The notes beneath the pieces were generated by a model, which made no database searches, was not told where the DNA came from, and was given only the letters and a program-made list of their open reading frames with translations. A DNA stretch of 64,000 nt from Paenibacillus silvestris (GTDB lineage: Bacteria; Bacillota; Bacilli; Paenibacillales; NBRC-103111): positions 186,352 through 250,351 of the forward strand of contig NZ_WTUZ01000010.1 of assembly GCF_009882985.1 (NCBI RefSeq). The letters are read 5' to 3'. Within the stretch, counting starts at the first letter, position 1. Every line of letters begins with the position of its first letter. The translations under genes and the position numbers were made by a program. This document shows positions 43,581 through 52,790 of the stretch, piece by piece.

Positions 43581-45005
43581 TTACCCATTCCCCTTGCTTC
43601 GATGACGTTTCATTAACGGCCGATTAATACGGATAAAGGTGTCTTTCCAATTCGATAACTTAAGCGGTGCAACCGGCGAAAAATACGGAACGTCCATGGA
43701 GCGAAGGGATACCAAGTGGATGAGCAGGACAAACACGCCGCACATGATCCCAAAAAAACCTAAAATGCCGGCTAAAAACATAAAAACAAATTGAATGAGC
43801 CGCTGTGCAATGCCAAACCCATAATTCGGAGCAACGAAATTAGCAATAGCGGTTAACGATACGACAATGACCATGGCAGCCGACACGATCCCTGCCTCTA
43901 CCGCAGCTTGACCAAGCACCAATGCGCCCACAATGGATATCGCTTGACCGGATATTCTTGGCATGCGTAGTCCGGCTTCCCGAAGAACTTCAAATATAAC
44001 CATCATCCCGAAAGCTTCTACTACACCTGGGAAGGGCACTCCTTCCCTTTGCGAGGACAGGTTAGCGAGCATCGACGAGGGGAGCATTTCTTGATGATAG
44101 CTTGCCAGGGAAATAAATAAGGCAGGTGTAAAAACAGATATAACAAAAGCCAACATACGGAGCCAGCGTAATAAGGTTGCAATATCAGCTCGTTGGTAGT
44201 AGTCCTCTGACGTGGAAAATGACTGAAAAAACGTAATTGGCCCTGCTAAAACATTAGGTGTCCCGTCCGTAATAATGGCAGCTTGTCCCTCGAGCAATCT
44301 TGCAACGATGGCATCTGGCCTTTCTGATGACATGAATTGAGGAAAAGGAGTCAGGGTCTTATCCTGAATAAATTCTTCCACATAGGAACTTTCGAGAATG
44401 CTATCCGTTCGGATGGCCATCAGCCTTCTCCGAAATTCCTCAATTAATGCAGGGTCAGCAATGCCGCTCATATAGAGGAAGCAAATTGTTGTATTCGTTT
44501 CGGTGCCAATCAACATCTCCTCAATCACCAATTTATCGCTCTTGAGGCGCTTGCGAATGAGCGAAACATTGCGCCAGCAATCCTCCACGAAGCCTTCACG
44601 CGGTCCCCGGACGACAGATTCTGTTTCTGGCTCTGTTATACTGCGGATTTCTTGTTTACAGACACTTATGGATACTGCCTGTCCTCCGGGCAAAGCCACA
44701 ATACATTGCCCTTTGAGCAATTCTTTAACGCAAGTATCCGCTCCGCTCACTTCTTTAATATCCGCTTGTTTGAATGCTGCTAGTAACCAATGAAAGGGAT
44801 CTTGGTCAACCATGAGCGGGAAATACGGCGTCAAAATGCCAGATATGACCAATTTATCGATCTGCTTTTGATCTGTTATCGTATTCAAATACATGCAGGT
44901 CACTTCGATTTGATCCTGAACCGTGTATGTTTTTATCACAAGATCAGGTGAATCGTTCAGTCTTCCTCGAATGATTGCCGAGAAACTTGGTAGGTGTTGA
45001 TCCAT
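43581..45005 (-). CDS. GerA-family germinant receptor A subunit (ger set 3)
   Basis: A 474-residue A subunit with an intact SVVRGPREGFVEDCWRNVSLIRKRL motif, MSSERPDAIVARLLEGQAAIITDGTPNVLAGP, and FGMMVIFEVLREAGLRMPR in the membrane domain. First gene of operon 3 (A-C-B-D). A terminator at 45068-45114 separates it from the preceding acyltransferase gene. Confidence 0.94.
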   Translation of the reverse strand: MDQHLPSFSAIIRGRLNDSPDLVIKTYTVQDQIEVTCMYLNTITDQKQIDKLVISGILTPYFPLMVDQDPFHWLLAAFKQADIKEVSGADTCVKELLKGQCIVALPGGQAVSISVCKQEIRSITEPETESVVRGPREGFVEDCWRNVSLIRKRLKSDKLVIEEMLIGTETNTTICFLYMSGIADPALIEEFRRRLMAIRTDSILESSYVEEFIQDKTLTPFPQFMSSERPDAIVARLLEGQAAIITDGTPNVLAGPITFFQSFSTSEDYYQRADIATLLRWLRMLAFVISVFTPALFISLASYHQEMLPSSMLANLSSQREGVPFPGVVEAFGMMVIFEVLREAGLRMPRISGQAISIVGALVLGQAAVEAGIVSAAMVIVVSLTAIANFVAPNYGFGIAQRLIQFVFMFLAGILGFFGIMCGVFVLLIHLVSLRSMDVPYFSPVAPLKLSNWKDTFIRINRPLMKRHRSKGNG

Positions 45006-45067
45006 CCAGAATCCCCCTTCTTTAGCTAAGGTTCCCTATCCCCATTTCTTCCATTCATAAATTCCCA

Positions 45068-45114
45068 GATATGAAAAAGGAGTACCGACAGTAGTCAGTA
45101 CTCCTTTTCATATC
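45068..45114 (-). terminator. terminator of the acyltransferase-domain gene
   Basis: A long stem (core 45075-45085 with 45098-45108, extended by ATG/CAT and GATAT/ATATC with one bulged A) with A and T runs at the stem ends, placed 25 bases after the stop at 45138. It may work in both directions. Confidence 0.8.
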
Positions 45115-45137
45115 TGATTCTATAGCAAGATGGCCTA

Positions 45138-46280
45138 TCATTTCTTATAGGTTACTGATCCAAAATCACCGCAAATATCAAGAAAGATCCCATTCATATC
45201 AAAGATCTCTTTATCTTCTTCTAAGTAAGTAAGAACTTGTTTCCTTAATGATGTGTCAGGTTGGGCATCTTTTACTTCCGTTAATTCATTAAACACGAAA
45301 TTCCATAGGAAACGTACTGAACCCGCGGTCGGATACAGGTAGAATTGCTCCTGGAACTTGATGATATTACTGGTTGGCGGCAGCATCTCCCGAAGTTGGG
45401 GAGTAAAGAGCCATGTATGACAAACCATACCTTTGTACTGGACATCCGGAAAATAGGCGGCATAAAATTCCTTCGCTTTTGAATAGGTGTCTTTGATTGA
45501 TTCCATATTAAAAGCAGTATCTCTTGGAATGTGGATTTCAAGCAAAGTATCATCCTTGTCTAGGACTTTTTCCCATTCGTCCCTTTTAAGCTTTACTTGG
45601 TCCTGCGAGCCTTTACCAATAGGAGTAATCGGATGGCCAATGAAATATTGTTCCGTTTCCTCATATTTCGTCACAAACCCATCGGAAGTTTTCTCTTTTT
45701 TGCAAACACCCTGCATATCACCGTTTGCTCTTAATTCCATTCCTTCGCCACATAAGAGGACAAAGCTTTCTTCCTTGGCATTATAAAAGCCTTTGACGAC
45801 TCCAGAAAATTTGGTAGCTATAAATTGCATACCGCCAATCCGAAACATTCTGGCTTCTATATGCCTCCAGATCCAACTGAAATTTCTAATCGCATAGTAG
45901 CCCACAAGATTATAGGCATTTTGTACCCAGACCCCGATATCCCTTAAGGTTTCTACAAATAACTCTTCACTTAGTCCCCACTCGGCATACTTCTGCTTCG
46001 CTAGAGGCAGTCTCTGTAATGCTGCATGCAGATAAAACAGGGAAGCTTCTTGACCGAAGGTTTCTTCTACGTAAGGATGAATAGTCAATGGTTCCCAAAC
46101 TGTCGTCCAGTGACCACTTTCTATATTTTGTTTGTAAAAGTCCATATAAATATCTAAAAGTTTTTGATCATTGTTCAATTTATTGGCGATGTTCACCAAT
46201 ATTTCGGTAGCCCCTTCAGGCATTAGAATTTTCCTACAGTAATGCTGTGTTACGTCTTGTGACAATAATAAAAATTCCAT
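45138..46280 (-). CDS. acyltransferase-domain protein (NAT_N / GNAT_C, DUF5596-like)
   Basis: A 380-residue soluble protein. The N-terminal half (HWTTVWEPLTIHPYVEETFGQEASLFYLHAALQRLP and DIGVWVQNAYNLVGYYAIRNFSW, about residues 50-140) and the C-terminal half (LEIHIPRDTAFNMESIKDTYSKAKEFYAAYFPD, TWLFTPQLREMLPPTSNIIKFQEQF) resemble the paired N-acyltransferase N-terminal and GNAT-like C-terminal domains. The acceptor and donor are unknown. It is monocistronic, on the same strand as ger operon 3 but separated from it by a terminator. Confidence 0.7.
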   Translation of the reverse strand: MEFLLLSQDVTQHYCRKILMPEGATEILVNIANKLNNDQKLLDIYMDFYKQNIESGHWTTVWEPLTIHPYVEETFGQEASLFYLHAALQRLPLAKQKYAEWGLSEELFVETLRDIGVWVQNAYNLVGYYAIRNFSWIWRHIEARMFRIGGMQFIATKFSGVVKGFYNAKEESFVLLCGEGMELRANGDMQGVCKKEKTSDGFVTKYEETEQYFIGHPITPIGKGSQDQVKLKRDEWEKVLDKDDTLLEIHIPRDTAFNMESIKDTYSKAKEFYAAYFPDVQYKGMVCHTWLFTPQLREMLPPTSNIIKFQEQFYLYPTAGSVRFLWNFVFNELTEVKDAQPDTSLRKQVLTYLEEDKEIFDMNGIFLDICGDFGSVTYKK

Positions 46281-46378
46281 GGTTGTACACCTCTCCTATT
46301 AAACAGGCTATTAACTAACAAGTTTACAGCATGCAAGAGGTTACTCGCAATAAAATCTGATGTGGATGAAGTCTTCAA

Positions 46379-47623
46379 CTAGAAAAACAGAGGAAACGTA
46401 AAGGCAACGAAAGCTGCCCACAGTCCGTAGATCGGCAAATACTTGGTTACGGCGTCCTGTATCGCGGAAAGTCCTGTTTTATTTTGCAGAAAACGCAGAT
46501 ACGAAATCATAATCCATATCAGATTAGCCCAGACAAGGATGTTTACTCCAAGAACAGCAATCCTGTTGGGCGTAATCCCGTACGAAGAAAGCCTGAACAC
46601 GATGGCAGATAAAGCCACACTGTCAATGATAAGCGCAAGGATAATTAGCGCAAAATTGATATAATCAGAAATGCTCTTTCTCTCTTCTTTGCCACTCTCC
46701 GTAATCGAGAATATGGTGACAGTCAAAACAATGAGGAGTACACCATTAAAGGATAAGAGAAAATCACGATCCATGAATGGATTTTTCCCAACCCAAATCA
46801 CCGTTCCAAGATAGGCTAACAACGTGACCAATACAAGAGGACTGAAAATTTTGGCAATATAAGGCGCAATGTTTTTAGCAAGCTTGAGATTTCTTGACAC
46901 CAGGTATGCAGCCACGATGGCGAGCGCTGCTGCACCAAACAGCACGACGTTTCTAAAATAGAACTCCGCTATATCCAAACCCACAAATCGAAATAACTGC
47001 ATCGTTAACGCGGTTAGCACTCCTCCGCTGATTGCCATAATGGCGTAGAGTATGCCGAATTCCCCATTAAACTTGAGAAAGGCTAATCTTGAACTTCCTT
47101 TGCCAAATTCATTTCCAGTAAAAGCTAGCCCTACTAATATCCATAAGAAAATGGGAAGGTGTATATAAGCCAAGATAATACTGTCCTTTTGCTCAAGTGG
47201 CAGCAAATTAAGATAAACTCCCGAGATGATGAATAACGCAGCAAGAATGAAAAGAATACTTTTTCTAGGGAACTTATTGGTTACAAAATAAGCGGCCACA
47301 AAAGGAAGAATACCAAAAACTATGTTCAAATGAGCGATAGATTGCTGTTCGGCAAACTGAAAAATAATTCTGGTGACTAGCCCAGCCAGAATGGCCAAAA
47401 TGCCCATGGATAAGAAATCCTTTTGAAACAACGATGCTTTCACTGTATTCGTAGATTCCTTGAAATTCAGCCTCTCAAACCAAATGGCAAGAACCTGTGA
47501 ATCGGGGTTTAGTTCCCAAGCCTGCGAGAAGGAATTTCTGAAAGCTTCAGGATCTTTTCTATACATTCTCTCCAACTCATGAGGGTTTGCCAAATTTTTG
47601 ATTACAAAATTGCTAATCTCCAT
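46379..47623 (-). CDS. polytopic membrane protein, DUF4153-like
   Basis: A 414-residue protein with a soluble N-terminal segment of about 60 residues (HELERMYRKDPEAFRNSFSQAWELNPDS) and some eleven to twelve membrane helices. The YGITPNRIAVLGVNILVWANLIW segment is reminiscent of DUF4153 proteins. Its ATG overlaps the XRE gene by 11 bases and follows AGGAGG, so it is the last gene of a DUF2975-XRE-membrane-protein operon. Function unknown. Confidence 0.7.
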   Translation of the reverse strand: MEISNFVIKNLANPHELERMYRKDPEAFRNSFSQAWELNPDSQVLAIWFERLNFKESTNTVKASLFQKDFLSMGILAILAGLVTRIIFQFAEQQSIAHLNIVFGILPFVAAYFVTNKFPRKSILFILAALFIISGVYLNLLPLEQKDSIILAYIHLPIFLWILVGLAFTGNEFGKGSSRLAFLKFNGEFGILYAIMAISGGVLTALTMQLFRFVGLDIAEFYFRNVVLFGAAALAIVAAYLVSRNLKLAKNIAPYIAKIFSPLVLVTLLAYLGTVIWVGKNPFMDRDFLLSFNGVLLIVLTVTIFSITESGKEERKSISDYINFALIILALIIDSVALSAIVFRLSSYGITPNRIAVLGVNILVWANLIWIMISYLRFLQNKTGLSAIQDAVTKYLPIYGLWAAFVAFTFPLFF

Positions 47624-47852
47624 GTGAGTCCTCCTCTGCCATGTCGCCCGTATCTTGATATTCTAAAATGTCGCCAGGCTGACAGTCTAAAGCTTTACAA
47701 ATCGCCTCTAAGGTTGAGAACCGAATCGCTTTGGCCTTTCCATTCTTCAGTATGGAGAGATTAGCCATTGTGATGCCCACCCGCTCCGTAAGTTCGGTTA
47801 CGCTCATTTTTCTTTTTGCCAACATCACGTCTATATGAATAATAATCGCCAT
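47613..47852 (-). CDS. small XRE/YozG-type helix-turn-helix regulator
   Basis: A 79-residue one-domain DNA-binding protein. The helix-turn-helix spans about residues 9-62 (MSVTELTERVGITMANLSILKNGKAKAIRF, then LEAICKALDCQPGDILEY), with the conserved IxxLCxxLxCxPGDLLEY ending of YozG/HipB-like regulators. ATG 47852 follows GAGG; a GTG three codons earlier overlaps that site. It is flanked on both sides by membrane-protein genes of the same operon and probably represses it. Confidence 0.88.
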   Translation of the reverse strand: MAIIIHIDVMLAKRKMSVTELTERVGITMANLSILKNGKAKAIRFSTLEAICKALDCQPGDILEYQDTGDMAEEDSHGD

Positions 47853-47862
47853 AGGGTTCACC

Positions 47863-48345
47863 TCAGACCGTCAAATCATTTTCAGATTTTATATCGATAG
47901 CTTCTTTCAAAAGCTTCTGGAGAACAGCTGCAAAAACCGCAATGACCATGGAAGCAAAAATCATGACCAATCCGATCACAATGATGCCTGGTGCGTCGTC
48001 TTTCTCTGCTACGAGATAGAAAAGCGGCAAACCAATCGCGTACAAGCCACTGAATACCATTGCACAGTATTTGATGATCTTAAGAGCTTGAACAGAAAAT
48101 TCAGAGAAAGCCTTGCTCTTGTCGATGTAGCCTAATAGTTTAAACGCTTGATACAGAGCAAAGTAAAATGGGACTGCCGTTGCATACAAATCGATTGAAA
48201 CTAAATATTTCAAATAAGCATGATCAGGATATAATTCTACGGCATAACTCGCTATCTTTGGCACCAAAAATATGCACAATGCCAGCACTGGAATTCCAAT
48301 CAGAATTAAGACAATCTTTAAAAAAAGCGTTGATCCCCGTTTCAT
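47863..48345 (-). CDS. DUF2975-family membrane protein
   Basis: A 160-residue protein with four membrane helices (LFLKIVLILIGIPVLALCIFLV, LVSIDLYATAVPFYFALYQAF, CAMVFSGLYAIGLPLFYLVA, IIVIGLVMIFASMVIAVFAAVL). The C-terminal KEAIDIKSENDLTV ending is characteristic of DUF2975, which is almost always encoded next to a YozG-type regulator, as here (10-base gap). ATG 48345 follows GAGG. First gene of a three-gene operon; function unknown. Confidence 0.85.
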   Translation of the reverse strand: MKRGSTLFLKIVLILIGIPVLALCIFLVPKIASYAVELYPDHAYLKYLVSIDLYATAVPFYFALYQAFKLLGYIDKSKAFSEFSVQALKIIKYCAMVFSGLYAIGLPLFYLVAEKDDAPGIIVIGLVMIFASMVIAVFAAVLQKLLKEAIDIKSENDLTV

Positions 48346-48573
48346 AACTTGCACCTCACTTCGTTATTTTCGTTTCTTAATTTACCATATAATTTATCGT
48401 TTTTCAATAAATAATTACTGAATATAGCTATATTTTTATTCTTAAATTAGATTCATCGATGAGTTAATAGAAAAAGAGCACTCCTCCATGCAAGGAAATG
48501 CTCTTGTCCTTTACTTATTTATTACAGGTTACAGGGGAATACTGGAAAGATCTGATTTGCAAGGAGATCACCC

Positions 48574-49674
48574 ATGGAGTCGACTGAAAAAATAACAGGA
48601 ACTCAATTAAGCTTAATGATTTTTTCTTTTATAGCGCCGACAGTTATTCTTGTCATACCAGGTTTGATGGCATCACTTTCGAAGCAAGATGCCTGGATAA
48701 CGATTTTTCCTGCGATTATGGTCGGAGCATTAAGTATTTGGGTCATGACTACTTTATCGACACGCTACCCAGGCCAAACGATTATTCAATACAGCTGCCA
48801 TATCATTGGTAAATGGCCTGGCAAATGCTTAGGGCTTTATTATATATATTACTGGCTTAATTTTGATTTCATCATTCTGAATCAACATATACAGTTTATT
48901 AATACGGTTCTGCTCATGAGAACTCCATCCATCGTTATCAGTCTAACGTTGGCAGTCTTATGCGGGATAGCCGTTTATATGGGGATCGAAGCTATCGCAA
49001 GATGTAATGAGTCTCTCTCCTTGCTCATTCTTGTTTTATTGATTCCTCTCTTGGTCCTCATGCTCACTGAGTCAGATCCTGAGCGGCTCCGTCCCATACT
49101 GAGCAAAGGAATCGTTCCCGTCCTTCAAGGGTCCTTTTTCCCGACTGCTTACTTAAGTCAATTTTTCATATTGGGATGGCTTATTCCGTTTTTGAATCAA
49201 CCGAAGAAAGCAACCAAAGCTTCATTCGTTTCGTTGTTTACCATCTCTGGCCTTCTCGCCATTACCATTTTGCCGCTAATTATGGTCTTTGGGCCGTTGA
49301 CGAAAAAATTGACATTTCCAGTCCTAAGTGTCATTCAGTATATTGGTTTGAAAGGAAGCTTTGAGCGCTTAGAGGCTTTGGCGGTAGCGATATGGGTGAT
49401 GGGGTGTTTTATTAAAATATCAGTGACGTTTTTTGTCATCTGTCTAAGCTTAGGTCATCTTTTTAACATTAAAAATTATAAGGACTTTATCATCCCTATA
49501 ACGATTATGTCAGTGTTCGGTTCGATTTCAGTCTTTGTCAATTATTCGACTGACTTGTCAAACTATCTTAATTTTACATATCCTAGTTATGCCTTATTTT
49601 CACATTTATTATTGCCCCTAGCCTTGCTCATGATTGATACAACGAAGAGGCGCTTGAAGAAGTTCATGCGTTAG
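48574..49674 (+). CDS. GerA-family germinant receptor B subunit on the opposite strand (ger set 4)
   Basis: A 366-residue permease-like protein with about ten helices, opening with KITGTQLSLMIFSFIAPTVILVIPGLM, typical of endospore germination permeases. AAGGAG lies 7-8 bases before the ATG. It is convergent with the minus-strand A, C and small-protein genes of set 4, with only 3 bases between its stop and theirs and no terminator. It is the only B gene near that operon, so it probably completes the receptor. Confidence 0.9.
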   Translation: MESTEKITGTQLSLMIFSFIAPTVILVIPGLMASLSKQDAWITIFPAIMVGALSIWVMTTLSTRYPGQTIIQYSCHIIGKWPGKCLGLYYIYYWLNFDFIILNQHIQFINTVLLMRTPSIVISLTLAVLCGIAVYMGIEAIARCNESLSLLILVLLIPLLVLMLTESDPERLRPILSKGIVPVLQGSFFPTAYLSQFFILGWLIPFLNQPKKATKASFVSLFTISGLLAITILPLIMVFGPLTKKLTFPVLSVIQYIGLKGSFERLEALAVAIWVMGCFIKISVTFFVICLSLGHLFNIKNYKDFIIPITIMSVFGSISVFVNYSTDLSNYLNFTYPSYALFSHLLLPLALLMIDTTKRRLKKFMR

Positions 49675-49677
49675 CAT

Positions 49678-49908
49678 TCAATTTTTCAGAAAAAATTTGC
49701 CAATCGGCTGAAAGATCATATTCAAAGGAACTGTCGTGCTTGAAATATCAATATGAGCAAGCATGAAAGTGCCTAGGATTGTGCATATCCCCATTAAGCA
49801 ACTATATATACCAGCCACTTTCGGCTGGTTTTTCTTTAGAAATGTCTGAACTTTATAGAAAGTCCAGCCGAGCATCACAATAATAAGAATCGCTATTTGT
49901 AAGATCAT
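49678..49908 (-). CDS. small two-helix membrane protein of ger set 4 (D-subunit-like)
   Basis: A 76-residue protein with two membrane helices (MILQIAILIIVMLGWTFYKV and IYSCLMGICTILGTFMLAHI) joined by a basic loop (KKNQPKVAG). AGGAG lies 8 bases before the ATG and the start is 11 bases after the C-gene stop, so it is in the ger operon. Position and topology match the protein at 41152-41352. Confidence 0.72.
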   Translation of the reverse strand: MILQIAILIIVMLGWTFYKVQTFLKKNQPKVAGIYSCLMGICTILGTFMLAHIDISSTTVPLNMIFQPIGKFFLKN

Positions 49909-49919
49909 TCATAAATCTC

Positions 49920-51068
49920 CTATTCATAGAAGGAAGAATGTACCATTCCCGCTCCATTTAGCTTTAAATGAACTTCAACCGATATATCTGCCTCAGCAAA
50001 TTGCGTGTCCCATTCATTCTTCAAAAGTGCCCATTTGTCAGGACTATTCTTATAAATTTCTTGTCCGAAACCCACGCTATCCACTTTGTATTTCTTTTGG
50101 ATTTTGGCTAGAAAATCTTGAACTTGTTTCTTGGCCGTATCTTCTAGCGTCTTCTTAATAAGTTTCAGATTGTTCGGATCATTGATATCCAAGGCAGTCG
50201 TATTCTCGACCAAACTTCCTTGACCTTCCAATTTGATTTTAAAATGTACCGAGTCCTGTTCCGTTTGCGTAATGATTTTACCTTTGGTGTGGATTAACAT
50301 CATCCCAACATCCCCGGAAACATGCGGTAAATTGGTCGTGATTCTGCCGAACTTCAGCTTATCTGTCACCCACATAAACGCTAAGGTTTCATCTCCATCC
50401 AAAAAACCAGATAGTTTATAATCTTTAAAGAAAGCAGTTCCTGCAACTCTATATATTTGCTTATGGCTCTGAATGGCGCCGAGCTCAGGTTCAATTAGGC
50501 CTACAACAGGATGAACCCCTTCACTATCGGATGAAATAAAAAAGTCTCGTAAGGTTACCGCTACATCATCTCCCGAAAGTTGTAATTCTTTGGACACTTC
50601 ACTTGGAATTTGTTTTAAAAGGGACTCCATCTTCCTCTCGTTCTTCCCATCGCCGTCTTTTACAACCATGATATAGGCCTTCAAACGATTTCTTGGGTCA
50701 TGCGTAAAGATGTCCAATAAATCCTCAGTTCCATGTCTCGCCAAGCGTTCACTAATAAACACTACGCTGCGGTGAGAGTAAAACAAACTATGCGAGCTTT
50801 TCTTCTGCAGCTTTTGATGGACTTCGTTCCCTGTTTTTCCTTCTGCGAAAATAACATAAGAATTTTGATTATTACTGCTCTCTCCTCCACTCATTCCACC
50901 TTTGGAAGAGGTAGGCGCTGCGATTTGCAGATAACAGATGATGTTCCCGTTCTCCGCCAGGTCTAGGCCAGTAGCCGTAACAAAGGCAATATCATTCATT
51001 TCCATACGATCCCAACACCCGCTAATGAAGATGAGGATTAGAAGAATCATGTATTTTGGTATTCTCAT
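49920..51068 (-). CDS. GerA-family germinant receptor C subunit, lipoprotein (ger set 4)
   Basis: A 382-residue lipoprotein with lipobox ISGC followed by WDRMEMNDIAFVTATGLD, a textbook GerAC start, then LFYSHRSVVFISERLARHG. A small Ser/Gly-rich insert (SSKGGMSGGESSNNQN) follows the first strand region. It starts 43 bases after the A-gene stop. A GGGGGG site precedes the ATG. Confidence 0.93.
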   Translation of the reverse strand: MRIPKYMILLILIFISGCWDRMEMNDIAFVTATGLDLAENGNIICYLQIAAPTSSKGGMSGGESSNNQNSYVIFAEGKTGNEVHQKLQKKSSHSLFYSHRSVVFISERLARHGTEDLLDIFTHDPRNRLKAYIMVVKDGDGKNERKMESLLKQIPSEVSKELQLSGDDVAVTLRDFFISSDSEGVHPVVGLIEPELGAIQSHKQIYRVAGTAFFKDYKLSGFLDGDETLAFMWVTDKLKFGRITTNLPHVSGDVGMMLIHTKGKIITQTEQDSVHFKIKLEGQGSLVENTTALDINDPNNLKLIKKTLEDTAKKQVQDFLAKIQKKYKVDSVGFGQEIYKNSPDKWALLKNEWDTQFAEADISVEVHLKLNGAGMVHSSFYE

Positions 51069-51110
51069 CTCATGCCCCCCAATCGGTGTATCTCCTTAAC
51101 CTCAGAATTG

Positions 51111-52643
51111 TTAATTCTGCTCCCCCTCTTGATTAGGCCTAAGTGAAGGGCGGAATTTGGCCCAAATCGGTATCCGGATTAGGACATCCTTCAAAGCCGC
51201 AAGCTTAAACGGAGCAACAGGCGAAAAATAAAGACTCCCGAAGGAACGAAGGTTGGTTACATGCAGCATAATGGCTAGAAGTCCTAGAACAATGCCATAA
51301 AGGCCTAGCGTTCCAGCTAAGAATAACATCGGAAAACGAAGCAAACGGATCCCATTGGCAAAGCTGTACCGCGGTATCGTAAATGCGGAGATCCCCGTAA
51401 TGGACACGATAATGACGACAGGAGCAGAGATGAATCCTGCTTGAACTGCGGCTTGACCAATGACTAAACCACCAACAATAGAGATAGCTTGGCCAATCTG
51501 TTTAGGCAGACGAATGCCAGCTTCTCTTAGAGCTTCGAAGATAATTTCAATTAATAGAGCTTCAATCATCGCTGGAAAAGGAACGGCATCCCGTGAAGAG
51601 GCAATGCTCAACACGAGATTCGTGGGGATCATCTCCTGGTGGTAAGTCGTAATAGCTACGTACATGGCGGGCGCAAATATGGCAAAAATGATAAAGAGGA
51701 ATCGTATCCAACGAACAAACGTAGCGATTGGCCACCGAATATAATAATCTTCACTCGCCTGGAGTCCTGTCCAGAATGTCATTGGTACCACGATTACAAA
51801 AGGGGTTGTGTCAACAAGAATGGCTACTTTGCCTTCAAGTAATTCCGCAACCACGACATCTGGGCGTTCTGTGCTGTGGACTTGGGGAAATGGCGAATAC
51901 GGTTGATCCTCAATAAACTCTTCGATATACCCTGAGTCTAGGACACCATCCAGTTTTATTGGCTTCAATCTTGCTTTGACTTCGTCAACAACGGTTTCGA
52001 GTGCGATCCCTTTTAGATAGGTAATGGCGATTCGAGTCTTGGAAAGCTCGCCTAGGGTAATATATTCAATTTTGAGCTTTGAAGTTTTGAGTCTGGATCG
52101 TATCAAGCTAACATTAGTAGAAATATCTTCAATGAACCCATCCCTTGGACCGCGAATAACGGGCTCGGATGACGCTTCGTCAATGCTTCTCTTGGATGTA
52201 CCTAGAATTGATACTGTTGTCACAATACTACTGTCCATCGTAAGAATAGCAGCATGACCTTCGAGGATGTTAGAAATGACTTCAGATACCTTTGTCGTGC
52301 TACTCGTGGTACCAATAGAGATCATCTCACTTTTCAGATCCCCAAATTCCTTCGGATAGGTATCACTGGTTACGCTCGTTAACAGTGGTTTAATAACATT
52401 CTCTTCAAGTGTTTTCTTGTCGATTAAGTTATCTATGTAAACAATGAGCCAATGCATGTTCTGGTTAACATCGATCCTTCTGTATGCCAGGTCAGCACAA
52501 TCCTGAAATGTTTCTTGCAGCAACTTTTCGTTTTGCTCGATATCTGCTGTGAATTGGGTATGATTGTCTTCCTCCAGCAAACGATTTTGCATACTAGGAG
52601 GATATTTGTGTGTATTGAATTTCCCTATTTTTAACCAGCCCAT
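51111..52643 (-). CDS. GerA-family germinant receptor A subunit (ger set 4)
   Basis: A 510-residue A subunit, the longest here, with intact VIRGPRDGFIEDISTNVSLIRSRLK, HSTERPDVVVAELLEGKVAILVDTTPFVIVVP and IEALLIEIIFEALREAGIRLPK. AGGAGG lies 7 bases before the ATG. It heads the A-C-D minus-strand operon of set 4; the B gene is convergent from the other side. Confidence 0.94.
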   Translation of the reverse strand: MGWLKIGKFNTHKYPPSMQNRLLEEDNHTQFTADIEQNEKLLQETFQDCADLAYRRIDVNQNMHWLIVYIDNLIDKKTLEENVIKPLLTSVTSDTYPKEFGDLKSEMISIGTTSSTTKVSEVISNILEGHAAILTMDSSIVTTVSILGTSKRSIDEASSEPVIRGPRDGFIEDISTNVSLIRSRLKTSKLKIEYITLGELSKTRIAITYLKGIALETVVDEVKARLKPIKLDGVLDSGYIEEFIEDQPYSPFPQVHSTERPDVVVAELLEGKVAILVDTTPFVIVVPMTFWTGLQASEDYYIRWPIATFVRWIRFLFIIFAIFAPAMYVAITTYHQEMIPTNLVLSIASSRDAVPFPAMIEALLIEIIFEALREAGIRLPKQIGQAISIVGGLVIGQAAVQAGFISAPVVIIVSITGISAFTIPRYSFANGIRLLRFPMLFLAGTLGLYGIVLGLLAIMLHVTNLRSFGSLYFSPVAPFKLAALKDVLIRIPIWAKFRPSLRPNQEGEQN

Positions 52644-52744
52644 GCAAGATCCTCCTAGTTAGCACAATCAATGCTATTATTCCGAATCGAGCCAAACCTA
52701 TACGAAATGTCCATACAGAGCGGTTAGCAGTAAACGGCAGTAAA

Positions 52745-52783
52745 CAAAAAAAAGGACAGAGCAACATCGCTGTTACTCCGTCC
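52745..52783 (-). terminator. terminator of the pirin gene
   Basis: A 13-bp stem with three mismatched or G-T positions (52754-52766 with 52771-52783) and a 4-base loop is followed on the minus strand by nine T residues. Confidence 0.85.
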
Positions 52784-52790
52784 CTTATTC

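Noticed and set aside
48474-48505. Inverted repeat AAGAGCA/TGCTCTT upstream of the plus-strand B-subunit gene
   Set aside because: Considered as a terminator, but it lies between divergent genes, has a large loop and no good T run. An operator role is possible but unsupported.
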